Below, piece after piece: positions 1-6,087 of a stretch of 6,378 nt of DNA. Each line of letters begins with the position of its first letter. Position 1 is the stretch's first letter. The notes beneath the pieces were generated by a model. It did no database searches, was not told the origin of the DNA, and saw only the letters and a program-made list of their open reading frames with translations. The DNA lies in the NCBI GenBank assembly GCA_019322375.1, contig JAHWIP010000070.1, positions 1-6,378 of the forward strand, read 5' to 3'. The position numbers and the translations under genes were made by a program. This DNA comes from Candidatus Woesearchaeota archaeon (GTDB taxonomy: Archaea > Nanobdellota > Nanobdellia > Woesearchaeales > SM23-78).

Positions 1-138
1 TGCACAGAGGACTCTGACTGTGAGGAAGGAGAAGTGTGCTTTGAAGCAGAATGCGTCATTGAACAGACTGGTGGAGACGGCAACGAAACAGGCAATGAGA
101 CCGGCAACGAGACAGGCAACAACGAAACAAGTGAGTAA
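1..138 (+). CDS. C-terminal end of a cysteine-rich, probably secreted protein with a GNET sequon tail (partial)
   Basis: Frame 1 is open from the left edge to a TAA at 136-138, leaving 45 residues of a gene that starts outside the window. The visible part begins with four cysteines at residues 1, 7, 13 and 18, embedded in an acidic context (TEDSDC...GEVC...C). This resembles the small disulfide modules repeated in many archaeal and eukaryotic extracellular proteins. It then ends in a run of the tetrapeptide Gly-Asn-Glu-Thr. Each Asn-Glu-Thr fits the N-X-S/T sequon used by the archaeal oligosaccharyltransferase AglB, giving four sequons at Asn28, 32, 36 and 41. Cysteines plus sequons argue for an extracellular location (inference), since no signal peptide is in view. 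A lipoprotein gene follows 16 bp downstream, probably in the same transcript. No function can be assigned from the tail alone. Confidence 0.8.
   Translation, partial: CTEDSDCEEGEVCFEAECVIEQTGGDGNETGNETGNETGNNETSE
79..129 (+). repeat. 12-bp coding tandem repeat encoding Gly-Asn-Glu-Thr units
   Basis: Four units encode GNET, starting at 79, 91, 103 and 115; the last carries one extra Asn codon (AAC). The units differ only at third codon positions (AAC/AAT, GAA/GAG, ACA/ACC). The peptide is therefore kept while the DNA drifts, which suggests that the protein repeat is what is selected. Each unit supplies one N-glycosylation sequon. Confidence 0.85.
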
Positions 139-150
139 GAGGTGAGGTGA
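139..150 (+). promoter_or_regulatory. Doubled Shine-Dalgarno site of the lipoprotein gene
   Basis: GAGGTGAGGTGA contains two overlapping copies of GAGGTGA, which matches the archaeal 16S anti-SD complement (GGAGGTGATC). The copies end 9 nt and 4 nt before the ATG at 155. The site starts immediately after the upstream stop codon, as expected for an internal gene of an operon, and it fixes the start of the lipoprotein. Confidence 0.75.
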
Positions 151-154
151 ACAA

Positions 155-394
155 ATGAATAAAGGATTAATAGCATTAGTCTTAATAAGCCTGCTGGTGT
201 TGTTCATAATCGGGTGCAAAGTACCAACAGAAAAAGAAGCAGAAGCAGGTGAAGAGCAAGCACAAGAAACAGGAGAAGTAACAGAAGAACCTGACCTCAC
301 CGGAGACATCACAGAAGTAGACGACCTGGACACAGAGTTAAGTGAAGACGAACTAGGAGATATAGACAGTTCACTTGATGAGTTAAACTGGTAA
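155..394 (+). CDS. Small, highly acidic lipoprotein of unknown function
   Basis: This gene encodes 79 residues with an ATG start behind a strong Shine-Dalgarno site. Residues 1-20 are a short N-terminus with one Lys, then a hydrophobic stretch (about residues 5-19), then a lipobox-like I-I-G-C ending at Cys21. The protein should be exported, lipid-anchored at Cys21 and held on the outer face of the cell membrane. The mature part is about 59 residues, of which 23 are Asp or Glu and only two are Lys, so it is strongly anionic. The last 30 residues show an alternating Asp/Glu-Leu pattern (DDLD, DELGD, LDELNW) and end in Trp, which could form an amphipathic helix. It follows the gene for a sequon-tailed protein after 16 bp and probably shares its transcript. 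Its 3' end overlaps the convergent glycosyltransferase gene by 12 bp. I do not recognise a family. Calcium binding, charge shielding or docking are only guesses. Confidence 0.8.
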   Translation: MNKGLIALVLISLLVLFIIGCKVPTEKEAEAGEEQAQETGEVTEEPDLTGDITEVDDLDTELSEDELGDIDSSLDELNW

Positions 395-1711
395 TAAAAC
401 TATTTCTTTTAATTTTTTTATTTCCATTCCTTTTTGCACGATTCCATCTTTTAGAACTTCTAAACCGTAATGTTTTTTCATTGTTTCTATAGATGACTTG
501 AATTTACTTATCAATGAAGAAATACTCAGCCATCCCGGGTAAGGGTTTATTCCTTCAGGATCTACAAGAATATATTCATATGCTTTTATAAGATACTTTT
601 TAAATATTTGATTGTTCAATCTATCTTCGCCTCCTGAAAGCTTGAAAGCATTATAACTACTGTAACTGCTCCATGTTTGCATTTTCTGGTTTTCAATGGC
701 AGATATAAGTTTGAGGGACTTATCAAAATTTCTTCTGTCTGTTATCAATTCAGGGCTGCCTAGATCATATAAGTTTCTGAATAATCCCTTCCCAACTTCT
801 TCAACCATTTGTCCGAGGTCTTCTGGTTCGCTGTGCTTGTGATCATATTCATCCAGGTCAACCTGGCCGATTATATGGGGGTCTTTGTAGAAATAACTGT
901 CCCATGCTATTTCTATGCCATAATCTTTTTGAAACGGAATTTTTCGTGCTAGTGAGGCATCCATTCCCATTTCCCCTGAAAGAAGATAGTCATATACTGA
1001 CAGGAACTCAAGGAATCCTCTTATGTTGGGATGTTTTTCATATACTACTTTTAAGGCTGTTATGTATATATCAAAGAATCTTTTTACCCTCTCGGTTACT
1101 TCCTTATCTTTTCCTTTAACTCTGTCATAACAAGCTTTTACACCGTGTACAACTATATCATCATCTCTAAAAGGAAAAATTAAAGAGAGGGGGATTTTTT
1201 CAGAGTATTTATCTTCAACTATATCTCCGTCTTGGAAAATGATGTGGTTATCTGGTTTGAAATTGGTGTTATAACCATTTGCAATAAACATGCTCCTTCC
1301 TTTCTTTTTTAAGAATTCACCTACTGTTGGCTTGGCATATGAATAGAACCCTTTTTCCTCGTCTGCTAGTGGGGGAGCATCATTCCATAAAAATATTATA
1401 TCTGCGTTATGATTTAGTCTTTTCTTTTTTTTAGCTACGCGCCCCAAGTAGTTTCTCACTCTGTTTGCTTGGTCTAAATCTGCTTTATCAAGACTTATAA
1501 TTAGGGTGTTGTAGTATGGAACACCCATCAGTGTATTATATATGTTTTTGAAGGAGTCATGAATTGCATCCTTATATGTAACAGGAGTAACAAAGGTTAC
1601 TGGTTCTCTGTCGAAGTTTTCCTCGCATGCTTTTATAGCAGCCTCTATCTTTTCTGGTTTGTCTAATTTGCCAAGGTATGGTACTTGGTCTTTTGGATCA
1701 AAGATTTTCAT
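383..1711 (-). CDS. GT81-like family glycosyltransferase (glucosyl-3-phosphoglycerate synthase-like)
   Basis: The protein has 442 residues from ATG 1711. It resembles GT-A retaining glycosyltransferases of the GpgS type, which transfer a sugar from a nucleotide sugar to 3-phosphoglycerate (or a related acid) on the way to glucosylglycerate-type solutes. Visible matches in order are: KKGRSMF (137-143), like the GKGEALW segment of GpgS; FQDGDI (159-164) at the metal-binding DxD position; SGEMGMD...IPF...YGIEIAW (245-270), like the GEY...IPF..GYGVEIG acceptor-side segment; and IGQVDLDEYDHKH (281-293), like QVNLGVRKHR, whose His helps hold the metal. A helical C-terminal region (about 320-442) makes it longer than bacterial GpgS. 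The longer frame opens with TTG at 1723. I chose ATG 1711 because a TATA box at 1738-1745 puts transcription start near 1715, and GGAG lies just before this ATG. The cognate phosphatase is not in the window. The substrate is not certain; the family call is fairly secure. Confidence 0.75.
   Translation of the reverse strand: MKIFDPKDQVPYLGKLDKPEKIEAAIKACEENFDREPVTFVTPVTYKDAIHDSFKNIYNTLMGVPYYNTLIISLDKADLDQANRVRNYLGRVAKKKKRLNHNADIIFLWNDAPPLADEEKGFYSYAKPTVGEFLKKKGRSMFIANGYNTNFKPDNHIIFQDGDIVEDKYSEKIPLSLIFPFRDDDIVVHGVKACYDRVKGKDKEVTERVKRFFDIYITALKVVYEKHPNIRGFLEFLSVYDYLLSGEMGMDASLARKIPFQKDYGIEIAWDSYFYKDPHIIGQVDLDEYDHKHSEPEDLGQMVEEVGKGLFRNLYDLGSPELITDRRNFDKSLKLISAIENQKMQTWSSYSSYNAFKLSGGEDRLNNQIFKKYLIKAYEYILVDPEGINPYPGWLSISSLISKFKSSIETMKKHYGLEVLKDGIVQKGMEIKKLKEIVLLPV
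400..423 (+). terminator. Possible T-rich terminator after the lipoprotein gene
   Basis: Starting 6 nt after the lipoprotein stop codon, the plus strand is strongly T-rich and contains runs of four and seven T. Archaeal RNA polymerase terminates at such T-tracts without needing a hairpin. The tract lies inside the antisense 3' end of the convergent glycosyltransferase gene, where it encodes Lys and Ile codons, so its T-richness may be partly coincidental. Confidence 0.4.
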
Positions 1712-1737
1712 GCTTCTCTCCAAGTAGAGATGTTTGA

Positions 1738-1745
1738 TTTATAAA
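1738..1745 (-). promoter_or_regulatory. TATA box for the GT81-like gene
   Basis: TTTATAAA, which reads the same on both strands, is centred about 30 nt upstream of ATG 1711. With the usual archaeal spacing of about 26 nt, transcription would start near 1715 and leave a leader of only a few bases. That excludes the TTG at 1723 as start. Because the element is symmetric, it could also position a plus-strand start near 1768. Confidence 0.55.
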
Positions 1746-1802
1746 GATTGCCACTTTAAAGTAGTTCGGTGCTTTTTTTGTTTTTTATTATTTTTAATTA
1801 AT

Positions 1803-1810
1803 TTTTTATA
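1803..1810 (+). promoter_or_regulatory. TATA box of rtcA, predicting a leaderless mRNA
   Basis: TTTTTATA lies in an AT-rich stretch, followed by a pyrimidine-rich run (CCCCTCCTCTCTTC). Its centre is 26-27 nt before the ATG at 1833, the standard archaeal distance from TATA box to transcription start. The mRNA should therefore begin at or next to the start codon, which fits the absence of a convincing Shine-Dalgarno site. Confidence 0.6.
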
Positions 1811-1832
1811 CCCCTCCTCTCTTCTAAGGCTT

Positions 1833-2900
1833 ATGGCAGACTTTATCCAACTTGACGGCAGCTTTGGCGAAGGAGGCGGAGCAATCCTTAGGCAGGCTCT
1901 TGCTCTTAGCATGGCTACTGGCAGGGCTTTTAAGATTAATAACATCAGAAAGGGCAGGTGCAACCCTGGGCTGGCTCCCCAGCATCTGGCTGGTGTTAAT
2001 GCTGCCAAGGATTTGTGTGATGCAGAGGTTAAAGGACATGCTATTGGGAGCACAGAGATATCTTTCAAGCCAGGAGAAGTCAAGGCTGGCAGGTATAAGA
2101 TTGATATTGGAACTGCTGGCTCAATAACCCTGCTTTTGCAGTCATTGCTCTTGCCTAGCATTTTCTCTGGGAAAAAGATTTCTTTTCATATAAAAGGAGG
2201 CACTGATGTTAAGTGGTCTCAGCCTTATGATTATTTTAAATTTGTTTTTCTGCCTCAGATGAAGCGTTATGCAGAGGTTGAGGCTAATCTTTTTAAAAGA
2301 GGTTATTATCCTAAAGGAGGGGGAGAAATAAAGGTTTCTATTAATGGCAAATACATTCTAGGAGGGGCAGGTGAGAATAAAGAACCTCCTTCTATCCTGT
2401 TATTAGAGCAAAAAAAATTATTGCAAATCAAGGGAATAAGCCATGCTTCAATTGATTTGGAGAATGCTAAGGTTGCTGAGAGGCAGGCAGAGAGTGCAAG
2501 GCTTGCTCTTGATGAATTGGGGATTCCTTTTAATGTTAAGCATGAATATTCAAAATCTTTTAGCACTGGCTCAGGCCTTACTTTATGGGCTGTTTTTGGT
2601 GAGGAGGAAGTAGATTTTGAAAATCCAAATATATTGGGTGCTGACAGCCTTGGAGAAAGAGGAAAAAGAGCAGAGCTTGTTGGGGAGGAAGCAGGTAATA
2701 ATCTTATAGATGTGGTTGATTCAGGAGCTGCTGTTGACATGTATCTAGCAGACCAGTTGATTCCTTTTCTTGGGATTGCAGGTGGTGTTATAAAAACAAG
2801 CCAGATAACCAATCATGTCAAATCAAATATATATGTTGCTGAGAAGTTTCTTAAGGTTAAGTTCAGTATTAAGGATAATATTATTAGTTGCGAGAAATAA
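1833..2900 (+). CDS. rtcA: RNA 3'-terminal phosphate cyclase
   Basis: RtcA uses ATP to convert an RNA 3'-phosphate end to a 2',3'-cyclic phosphate, through enzyme-AMP and RNA-adenylate intermediates in the cytoplasm. The protein has 355 residues from ATG 1833, close to the usual 340. Diagnostic segments are: the N-terminal GSFGEGGGAILRQALALS (residues 9-26), RKGRCNPGLAPQHL, the GSITLLLQSLLLP core, the signature RGYYPKGGGEI (family pattern RGxxPxGGGxI/V), and near the C-terminus TNHVKSNIYVAEKFL, whose His sits where the adenylated catalytic histidine is expected. The open frame extends upstream to a TTG at 1734, but the extra 33 residues (Phe/Leu/Cys-rich) are not part of the family and lie upstream of the predicted transcription start. 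The gene is divergent from the GT81-like gene, and its stop codon touches that of the convergent coiled-coil gene. No rtcB ligase is visible nearby. Base composition is richer in G+C than the glycosyltransferases at the right end. Confidence 0.95.
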   Translation: MADFIQLDGSFGEGGGAILRQALALSMATGRAFKINNIRKGRCNPGLAPQHLAGVNAAKDLCDAEVKGHAIGSTEISFKPGEVKAGRYKIDIGTAGSITLLLQSLLLPSIFSGKKISFHIKGGTDVKWSQPYDYFKFVFLPQMKRYAEVEANLFKRGYYPKGGGEIKVSINGKYILGGAGENKEPPSILLLEQKKLLQIKGISHASIDLENAKVAERQAESARLALDELGIPFNVKHEYSKSFSTGSGLTLWAVFGEEEVDFENPNILGADSLGERGKRAELVGEEAGNNLIDVVDSGAAVDMYLADQLIPFLGIAGGVIKTSQITNHVKSNIYVAEKFLKVKFSIKDNIISCEK

Positions 2901-4874
2901 TCAGACTCCGCTCCCTTCTCTTTCCATCTCTGCCAGCTTTATATCGTCATATAGCTCTCTTATAACTGTGTAGAGCATGTCTTTTTCCATTTCTTTGAGT
3001 TTCATGGTTTTAAAAGTATTTCTTAACTGCATGTAGTTCTTCTTGGCTTCTCCCAGGTTTTTCTGCCTTATCAAGGCTTTGCACTCATCAACCAGGTTAT
3101 AAACCTCTAAATGGGTTGCTTTTAAAATATCTTTTTCTCCAAACTTGGGTGAGACTATGGGTTCTGTTTCTATTTCTGATTTTATGTACTCTGAGAATCC
3201 TTTTTCCCTTATCCTCTCCTCTGTTTCTTCCAGTCTTTTCTGAGCTTCTTTAAGAGCTATTTCCCGCTTTTCTATCTCTTTTTCTAGTTTCTGGTCCAGC
3301 TTTAACTTTTCATCTATTTCTTTAAGCACTTTTTTCTTGGTTCTGTGTTCTTTTCTTAGAACAGGCAGTTTTTTTAACAAGTTCTGGGCTTCTTTCTTGT
3401 CTTTTTCAAGTTGTTTCATTGCCAATGCAAATGCTTGCTTCTCTTTTCTGAGTTGCTTCTCCTTAAAGTCATACTTATTAAGTTTACCTGCAACACTAAT
3501 CTTTTCCTGCTCCAATGCTTGCCTCTCTTTTTCTAATGCTTGTTTTGCTTCTTCCAGGCCCAGTTGCTCTTTTTTAAAGTCATCTTTCACTTTTTTAAAT
3601 TCACTTTTAAGCTTGATTTTTTCCTTTTTTCTTATTTTCCCTATGAGTTCTCTTTCTATGGTTTTTCCTTCTTTGATAAGATCAGCAAATTTTGTTTTTT
3701 TCTCTTTTTTCTTCTTTGATTTCTTAGGCTTGACTTTTGGCTTTTTTATCTTTCTCTTCTTAACAGGCTTGGGTTTGCTTTTGGGTTCAGGTTCTTCTTT
3801 TATTTCAGGCTCTGGTATTATTTCAGGCTCAATCTTCTCTTCTTCTGCTTCTTCTATGGCTTCTGGTTCTTCTATTTCCTCTGGTTCTTCTGTTGCTTCT
3901 TCTTTTAGTTTTTTCTTTTTAAGTCTGTCTTCTATCTCTTTAATTTCCTCTTCAGGTGATTCTTCTATGAGCATCTCCTCTGGATGAGGCTCTTCTTTAA
4001 GGCTTATCTCTGGTTCATATTTTATTCCTTTCTCTTTTTCAAATTTCTTCCTTTGAATATCCTTTGCAAACTTCTTAACCTCTTCCGGGGGAACTTCCTT
4101 AACAAAATCTTTTTTAGGAGATTTCTGAATGGGTTCTATTCTTGCCTTTATTTCTTCTAAGTATTCAGACTTATCTTTAGAAGTCTTAGTTTCAACTTCT
4201 GACACCCAATCAATATCATGAGGTTCTTCTGAGGTTACTTTCTCTTCTTTTTTCTTTGGTTTTATTTTTTTGGGTTCTTTAAGAATTTCTTTTTCTGAGA
4301 GCCCGGGTTCTTCGTCTTCTAGTTTTGGTTCTTCTATTTCAGGCAGTTCAGGCAGCTCTTTTGCTTTCTTTTTTTTCTTTGGTTTTATTTTTTTGGGTTC
4401 TTTAAGAATTTCTTTTTCTAATATCTCTAGTTCTTTCTCTTCTAGTTTTGGTTCTTCTATTTCAGGCAGTTCAGGCGCTTCCTGCTCTGCTTTGGGCTCT
4501 TCTTTTACTCCTTCTTCTTTTGGTTTTATTTTGGGAGGCTCAGCAATCTCTTCAGCAGGGGCAGATTCCAGGCCCAGATTCTTTCTGATTTCATCAAGAT
4601 TAATATCTTCAGAAACTTCGGGTAGGGTTTCTGGAACTTCTGGGGTGGGTTTAGAAACTTCGGGAGCAGCTTCTGGAACTTCTGGGGTGAGTTTAGAAAC
4701 TTCTGGAGCAATCTCTTCTGTTTTCTCTTCTTTCTCAGGCACAGCAGCAGGCTCTAATGGTTCCTTTTTCTTCTTTTTGAACAAGCCGCCAAGAAAACCT
4801 TTTTTTTTCTTCTTTTCTTTAAAAACCGGTTTTTCCTCTCCAGGAGGCGTTGGTGGTAAAATATCTTCAGACAA
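2901..4874 (-). CDS. Large Lys/Glu-rich coiled-coil protein with a helical C-terminal module, unknown function
   Basis: The protein has 657 residues and starts at TTG 4874, with GGTGA at 4883-4879 as ribosome site and no earlier ATG in frame. Residues 1-40 hold two lysine clusters (21-25 and 33-37) around GFLGGLF, a basic amphipathic patch that could touch membrane or nucleic acid. Residues 41-400 are a low-complexity Pro/Glu/Lys linker, including a 14-residue repeat (56-90), a 41-residue repeat (133-210) and a lysine-dense segment (about 365-395). Residues about 400-560 have the heptad-like charge pattern of a long coiled coil. Residues about 586-650 form a separate helical module (VYNLVDECKALIRQKNLGEAK... 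and ...LYDDIKLAEM) resembling a TPR-like hairpin; I associate similar endings with hypothetical proteins of DPANN archaea, from memory only. No membrane segment or signal peptide is seen, so it is likely cytoplasmic. A structural, chromosome- or membrane-associated scaffold is conceivable, but no function is established. Confidence 0.85.
   Translation of the reverse strand: MSEDILPPTPPGEEKPVFKEKKKKKGFLGGLFKKKKKEPLEPAAVPEKEEKTEEIAPEVSKLTPEVPEAAPEVSKPTPEVPETLPEVSEDINLDEIRKNLGLESAPAEEIAEPPKIKPKEEGVKEEPKAEQEAPELPEIEEPKLEEKELEILEKEILKEPKKIKPKKKKKAKELPELPEIEEPKLEDEEPGLSEKEILKEPKKIKPKKKEEKVTSEEPHDIDWVSEVETKTSKDKSEYLEEIKARIEPIQKSPKKDFVKEVPPEEVKKFAKDIQRKKFEKEKGIKYEPEISLKEEPHPEEMLIEESPEEEIKEIEDRLKKKKLKEEATEEPEEIEEPEAIEEAEEEKIEPEIIPEPEIKEEPEPKSKPKPVKKRKIKKPKVKPKKSKKKKEKKTKFADLIKEGKTIERELIGKIRKKEKIKLKSEFKKVKDDFKKEQLGLEEAKQALEKERQALEQEKISVAGKLNKYDFKEKQLRKEKQAFALAMKQLEKDKKEAQNLLKKLPVLRKEHRTKKKVLKEIDEKLKLDQKLEKEIEKREIALKEAQKRLEETEERIREKGFSEYIKSEIETEPIVSPKFGEKDILKATHLEVYNLVDECKALIRQKNLGEAKKNYMQLRNTFKTMKLKEMEKDMLYTVIRELYDDIKLAEMEREGSGV
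4248..4476 (-). repeat. 123-bp in-frame tandem duplication inside the coiled-coil gene
   Basis: Bases 4248-4353 and 4371-4476 are copies offset by exactly 123 bp, or 41 codons. Two blocks are identical at DNA level: 4248-4296 with 4371-4419 (49 bp) and 4318-4353 with 4441-4476 (36 bp). Between the blocks the copies differ. The units encode ELPEIEEPKLE...EKEILKEPKKIKPKKK at residues about 135-168 and 176-209. Exact identity including third codon positions points to a recent duplication or ongoing gene conversion. Confidence 0.9.
4605..4709 (-). repeat. 42-bp in-frame tandem repeat (14-residue APEVSK-TPEVPE unit)
   Basis: Two full units and a partial third encode APEVSKLTPEVPEA, APEVSKPTPEVPET and LPEVSED at residues 56-90 of the coiled-coil protein. 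At DNA level the block starting at 4629 recurs at 4671, with few changes. The regular Pro-Glu-Val spacing suggests an extended, flexible spacer between the basic N-terminal patch and the rest of the protein. Confidence 0.85.
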
Positions 4875-4878
4875 GTCC

Positions 4879-4883
4879 TCACC
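4879..4883 (-). promoter_or_regulatory. Shine-Dalgarno site deciding the TTG start of the coiled-coil gene
   Basis: On the minus strand GGTGA ends 4 nt before TTG 4874 and matches the core of the archaeal anti-SD complement. There is no ATG or GTG nearby in this frame, and the next Met is about 300 codons further in, so TTG is the only sensible start. Confidence 0.6.
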
Positions 4884-4914
4884 CCGTTTTTTATAATCTT
4901 AATCTAAGTTGTAG

Positions 4915-4922
4915 TATAAAAA
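4915..4922 (-). promoter_or_regulatory. TATA box of the coiled-coil gene
   Basis: The minus strand reads TTTTTATA, the same octamer as the rtcA TATA box. About 26 nt downstream gives a transcription start near 4892 and a leader of roughly 18 nt that includes the GGTGA site. The T-run also lies about 20 nt past the stop of the upstream GT2-like gene, so it could serve as its T-tract terminator as well. Confidence 0.5.
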
Positions 4923-4940
4923 CTTTTTGGTGAATCATTC

Positions 4941-6083
4941 CTAGAACCGATTAAAATGCTTTCTTAAACCTTGGAGATGAGGTATGGCCCTCATCATTTC
5001 CTGCCAAAGCTTTTGAAACTCAAAGTATCTGGGGGCATTAACAACAGCATGAACCTTTGCATCTTTAAAGACAAGCTCTGCATTTTTGAAACTTTCTTTG
5101 TAAAAAATATAATCTTTCTTTTTCAAAGATCTCTTAGCGTAGTTAACACTAGTAACAACAGCTCTATATTCTAGGTCATCTTTTAAGAATAAAGCAGGAT
5201 AAGGCTCTAATTGTCTTATCCCTATTTTGTTGAAATACCTTAGTTTTTCACGAGTATATATAAATCTATAAATATCCTGTCTTAGTTTATCCCAGTACTC
5301 TAGTGGTTTTTTAGCAGGCAGATGTTCTATTTTTAATTTATTATCAAGCAGAAACTCAAAGCCAAATTGCTTGGCATTTATCATATAATCAGTGTCTTCC
5401 CCTCTTAGGCAGTTTGGGTCAAAAGGTATTTTGGTGTATATGTTCTTATGCAAAACCATTATTCCTCCAAAGGCCATTGTTGTTTGGTTCAATCTTTTCT
5501 TTGACTTAATTATTTTTTCCAATGCTTCATTTATGTATGTTTCCTTTAACCATAGCCTTCTTTTTATAGGGCTTCTTTGAATCAATTTATAATCAGTGCC
5601 TTTGTATATGTAATATCCTGTTTTACCATATAAGATTTTTTTCCTATATTTTTCCCCTACAAATTCTAAGGTTCTATCAATAAATTTCTTATTCGTAACA
5701 ACTTCATCATCGTCAATCATTAAAATGACTTTTGACCTTAAAATGTTAGCTATGATCAGCATGATATTCCGGAAATTTGCATAACCCTTAAAAGTAAGCC
5801 TTTGAGCAATTCCATTAAATTCCTTGTTAAGCAAGAAATCACACAGAAACTGAATATCGAGCACAGTAACCTGCATAATCTCATAGTAGGCCTTAAATTT
5901 TTGAATGAGTTTATTATAACCTTCAGTAACTTTATCATTAAGAGGGTCGTTTGTATTAAATATTATTACCCTGAATTTATCTGAAGGTAATTTCAAAAAA
6001 CTATTTAATAACCTTGCGAGTATGTACTGGTTCTTAATTTTCTTGCCATACGAAGGAATGCATATGGTTAGTTTTTGCTGCAT
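4941..6083 (-). CDS. GT2-like (GT-A fold) glycosyltransferase
   Basis: The protein has 380 residues from ATG 6083. It begins directly with the first strand of a GT-A Rossmann-like fold, LTICIPSYG (5-13). YANFRN (101-106) precedes the metal-binding LMIDDDEVV (121-129), the DxD-type motif that holds the nucleotide sugar. FGGIMVLHKNIY (205-216) and RGEDTDY (227-233) match the acceptor-side and catalytic-acid segments of family 2 enzymes, and EHLPAKKP (253-260) supplies a late His often found near the active site. Residues about 285-380 are a helical tail shared with the neighbouring paralogue. No membrane helix is evident, so it probably acts at the inner face of the membrane or in the cytoplasm. 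The open frame runs on to ATG 6191, but that extension overlaps the upstream gene in another frame and adds no domain. The start follows the upstream stop by 4 bp without a ribosome site, suggesting coupled translation. Donor and acceptor are unknown. Confidence 0.8.
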   Translation of the reverse strand: MQQKLTICIPSYGKKIKNQYILARLLNSFLKLPSDKFRVIIFNTNDPLNDKVTEGYNKLIQKFKAYYEIMQVTVLDIQFLCDFLLNKEFNGIAQRLTFKGYANFRNIMLIIANILRSKVILMIDDDEVVTNKKFIDRTLEFVGEKYRKKILYGKTGYYIYKGTDYKLIQRSPIKRRLWLKETYINEALEKIIKSKKRLNQTTMAFGGIMVLHKNIYTKIPFDPNCLRGEDTDYMINAKQFGFEFLLDNKLKIEHLPAKKPLEYWDKLRQDIYRFIYTREKLRYFNKIGIRQLEPYPALFLKDDLEYRAVVTSVNYAKRSLKKKDYIFYKESFKNAELVFKDAKVHAVVNAPRYFEFQKLWQEMMRAIPHLQGLRKHFNRF

Positions 6084-6087
6084 TTTT

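Noticed and set aside
79..129. Possible CRISPR-like or regulatory short repeat
   Set aside because: Units are contiguous, 12 bp, in frame, and vary only at silent positions; this is a protein repeat.
904..1119. Plus-strand 71-codon open frame with hydrophobic content
   Set aside because: It lies wholly inside the GT81-like gene on the opposite strand, with no ribosome site or recognisable family.
1811..1820. CCCCTCCTCT read on the minus strand as a purine-rich Shine-Dalgarno-like site
   Set aside because: No minus-strand start codon or plausible gene follows it. It is the pyrimidine stretch between the TATA box and ATG of rtcA.
1734..1832. N-terminal extension of rtcA from TTG 1734, with a hydrophobic Phe/Leu stretch that could look like a signal peptide
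   Set aside because: It contains the rtcA TATA box, lies upstream of the predicted transcription start and is absent from the family. An exported RtcA makes no sense.
3337..3987. Plus-strand 216-codon open frame with hydrophobic Phe/Ser stretches resembling membrane segments
   Set aside because: Same antisense effect of the charged coiled-coil gene. It has no ribosome site and its apparent hydrophobicity follows from complementing Lys/Glu codons.
4270..4896. Long plus-strand open frame rich in Ser, Gly and Phe
   Set aside because: It is the antisense shadow of the Lys/Glu-rich coiled-coil gene: GAA/GAG and AAG/AAA codons read backwards give Ser/Phe-rich nonsense.
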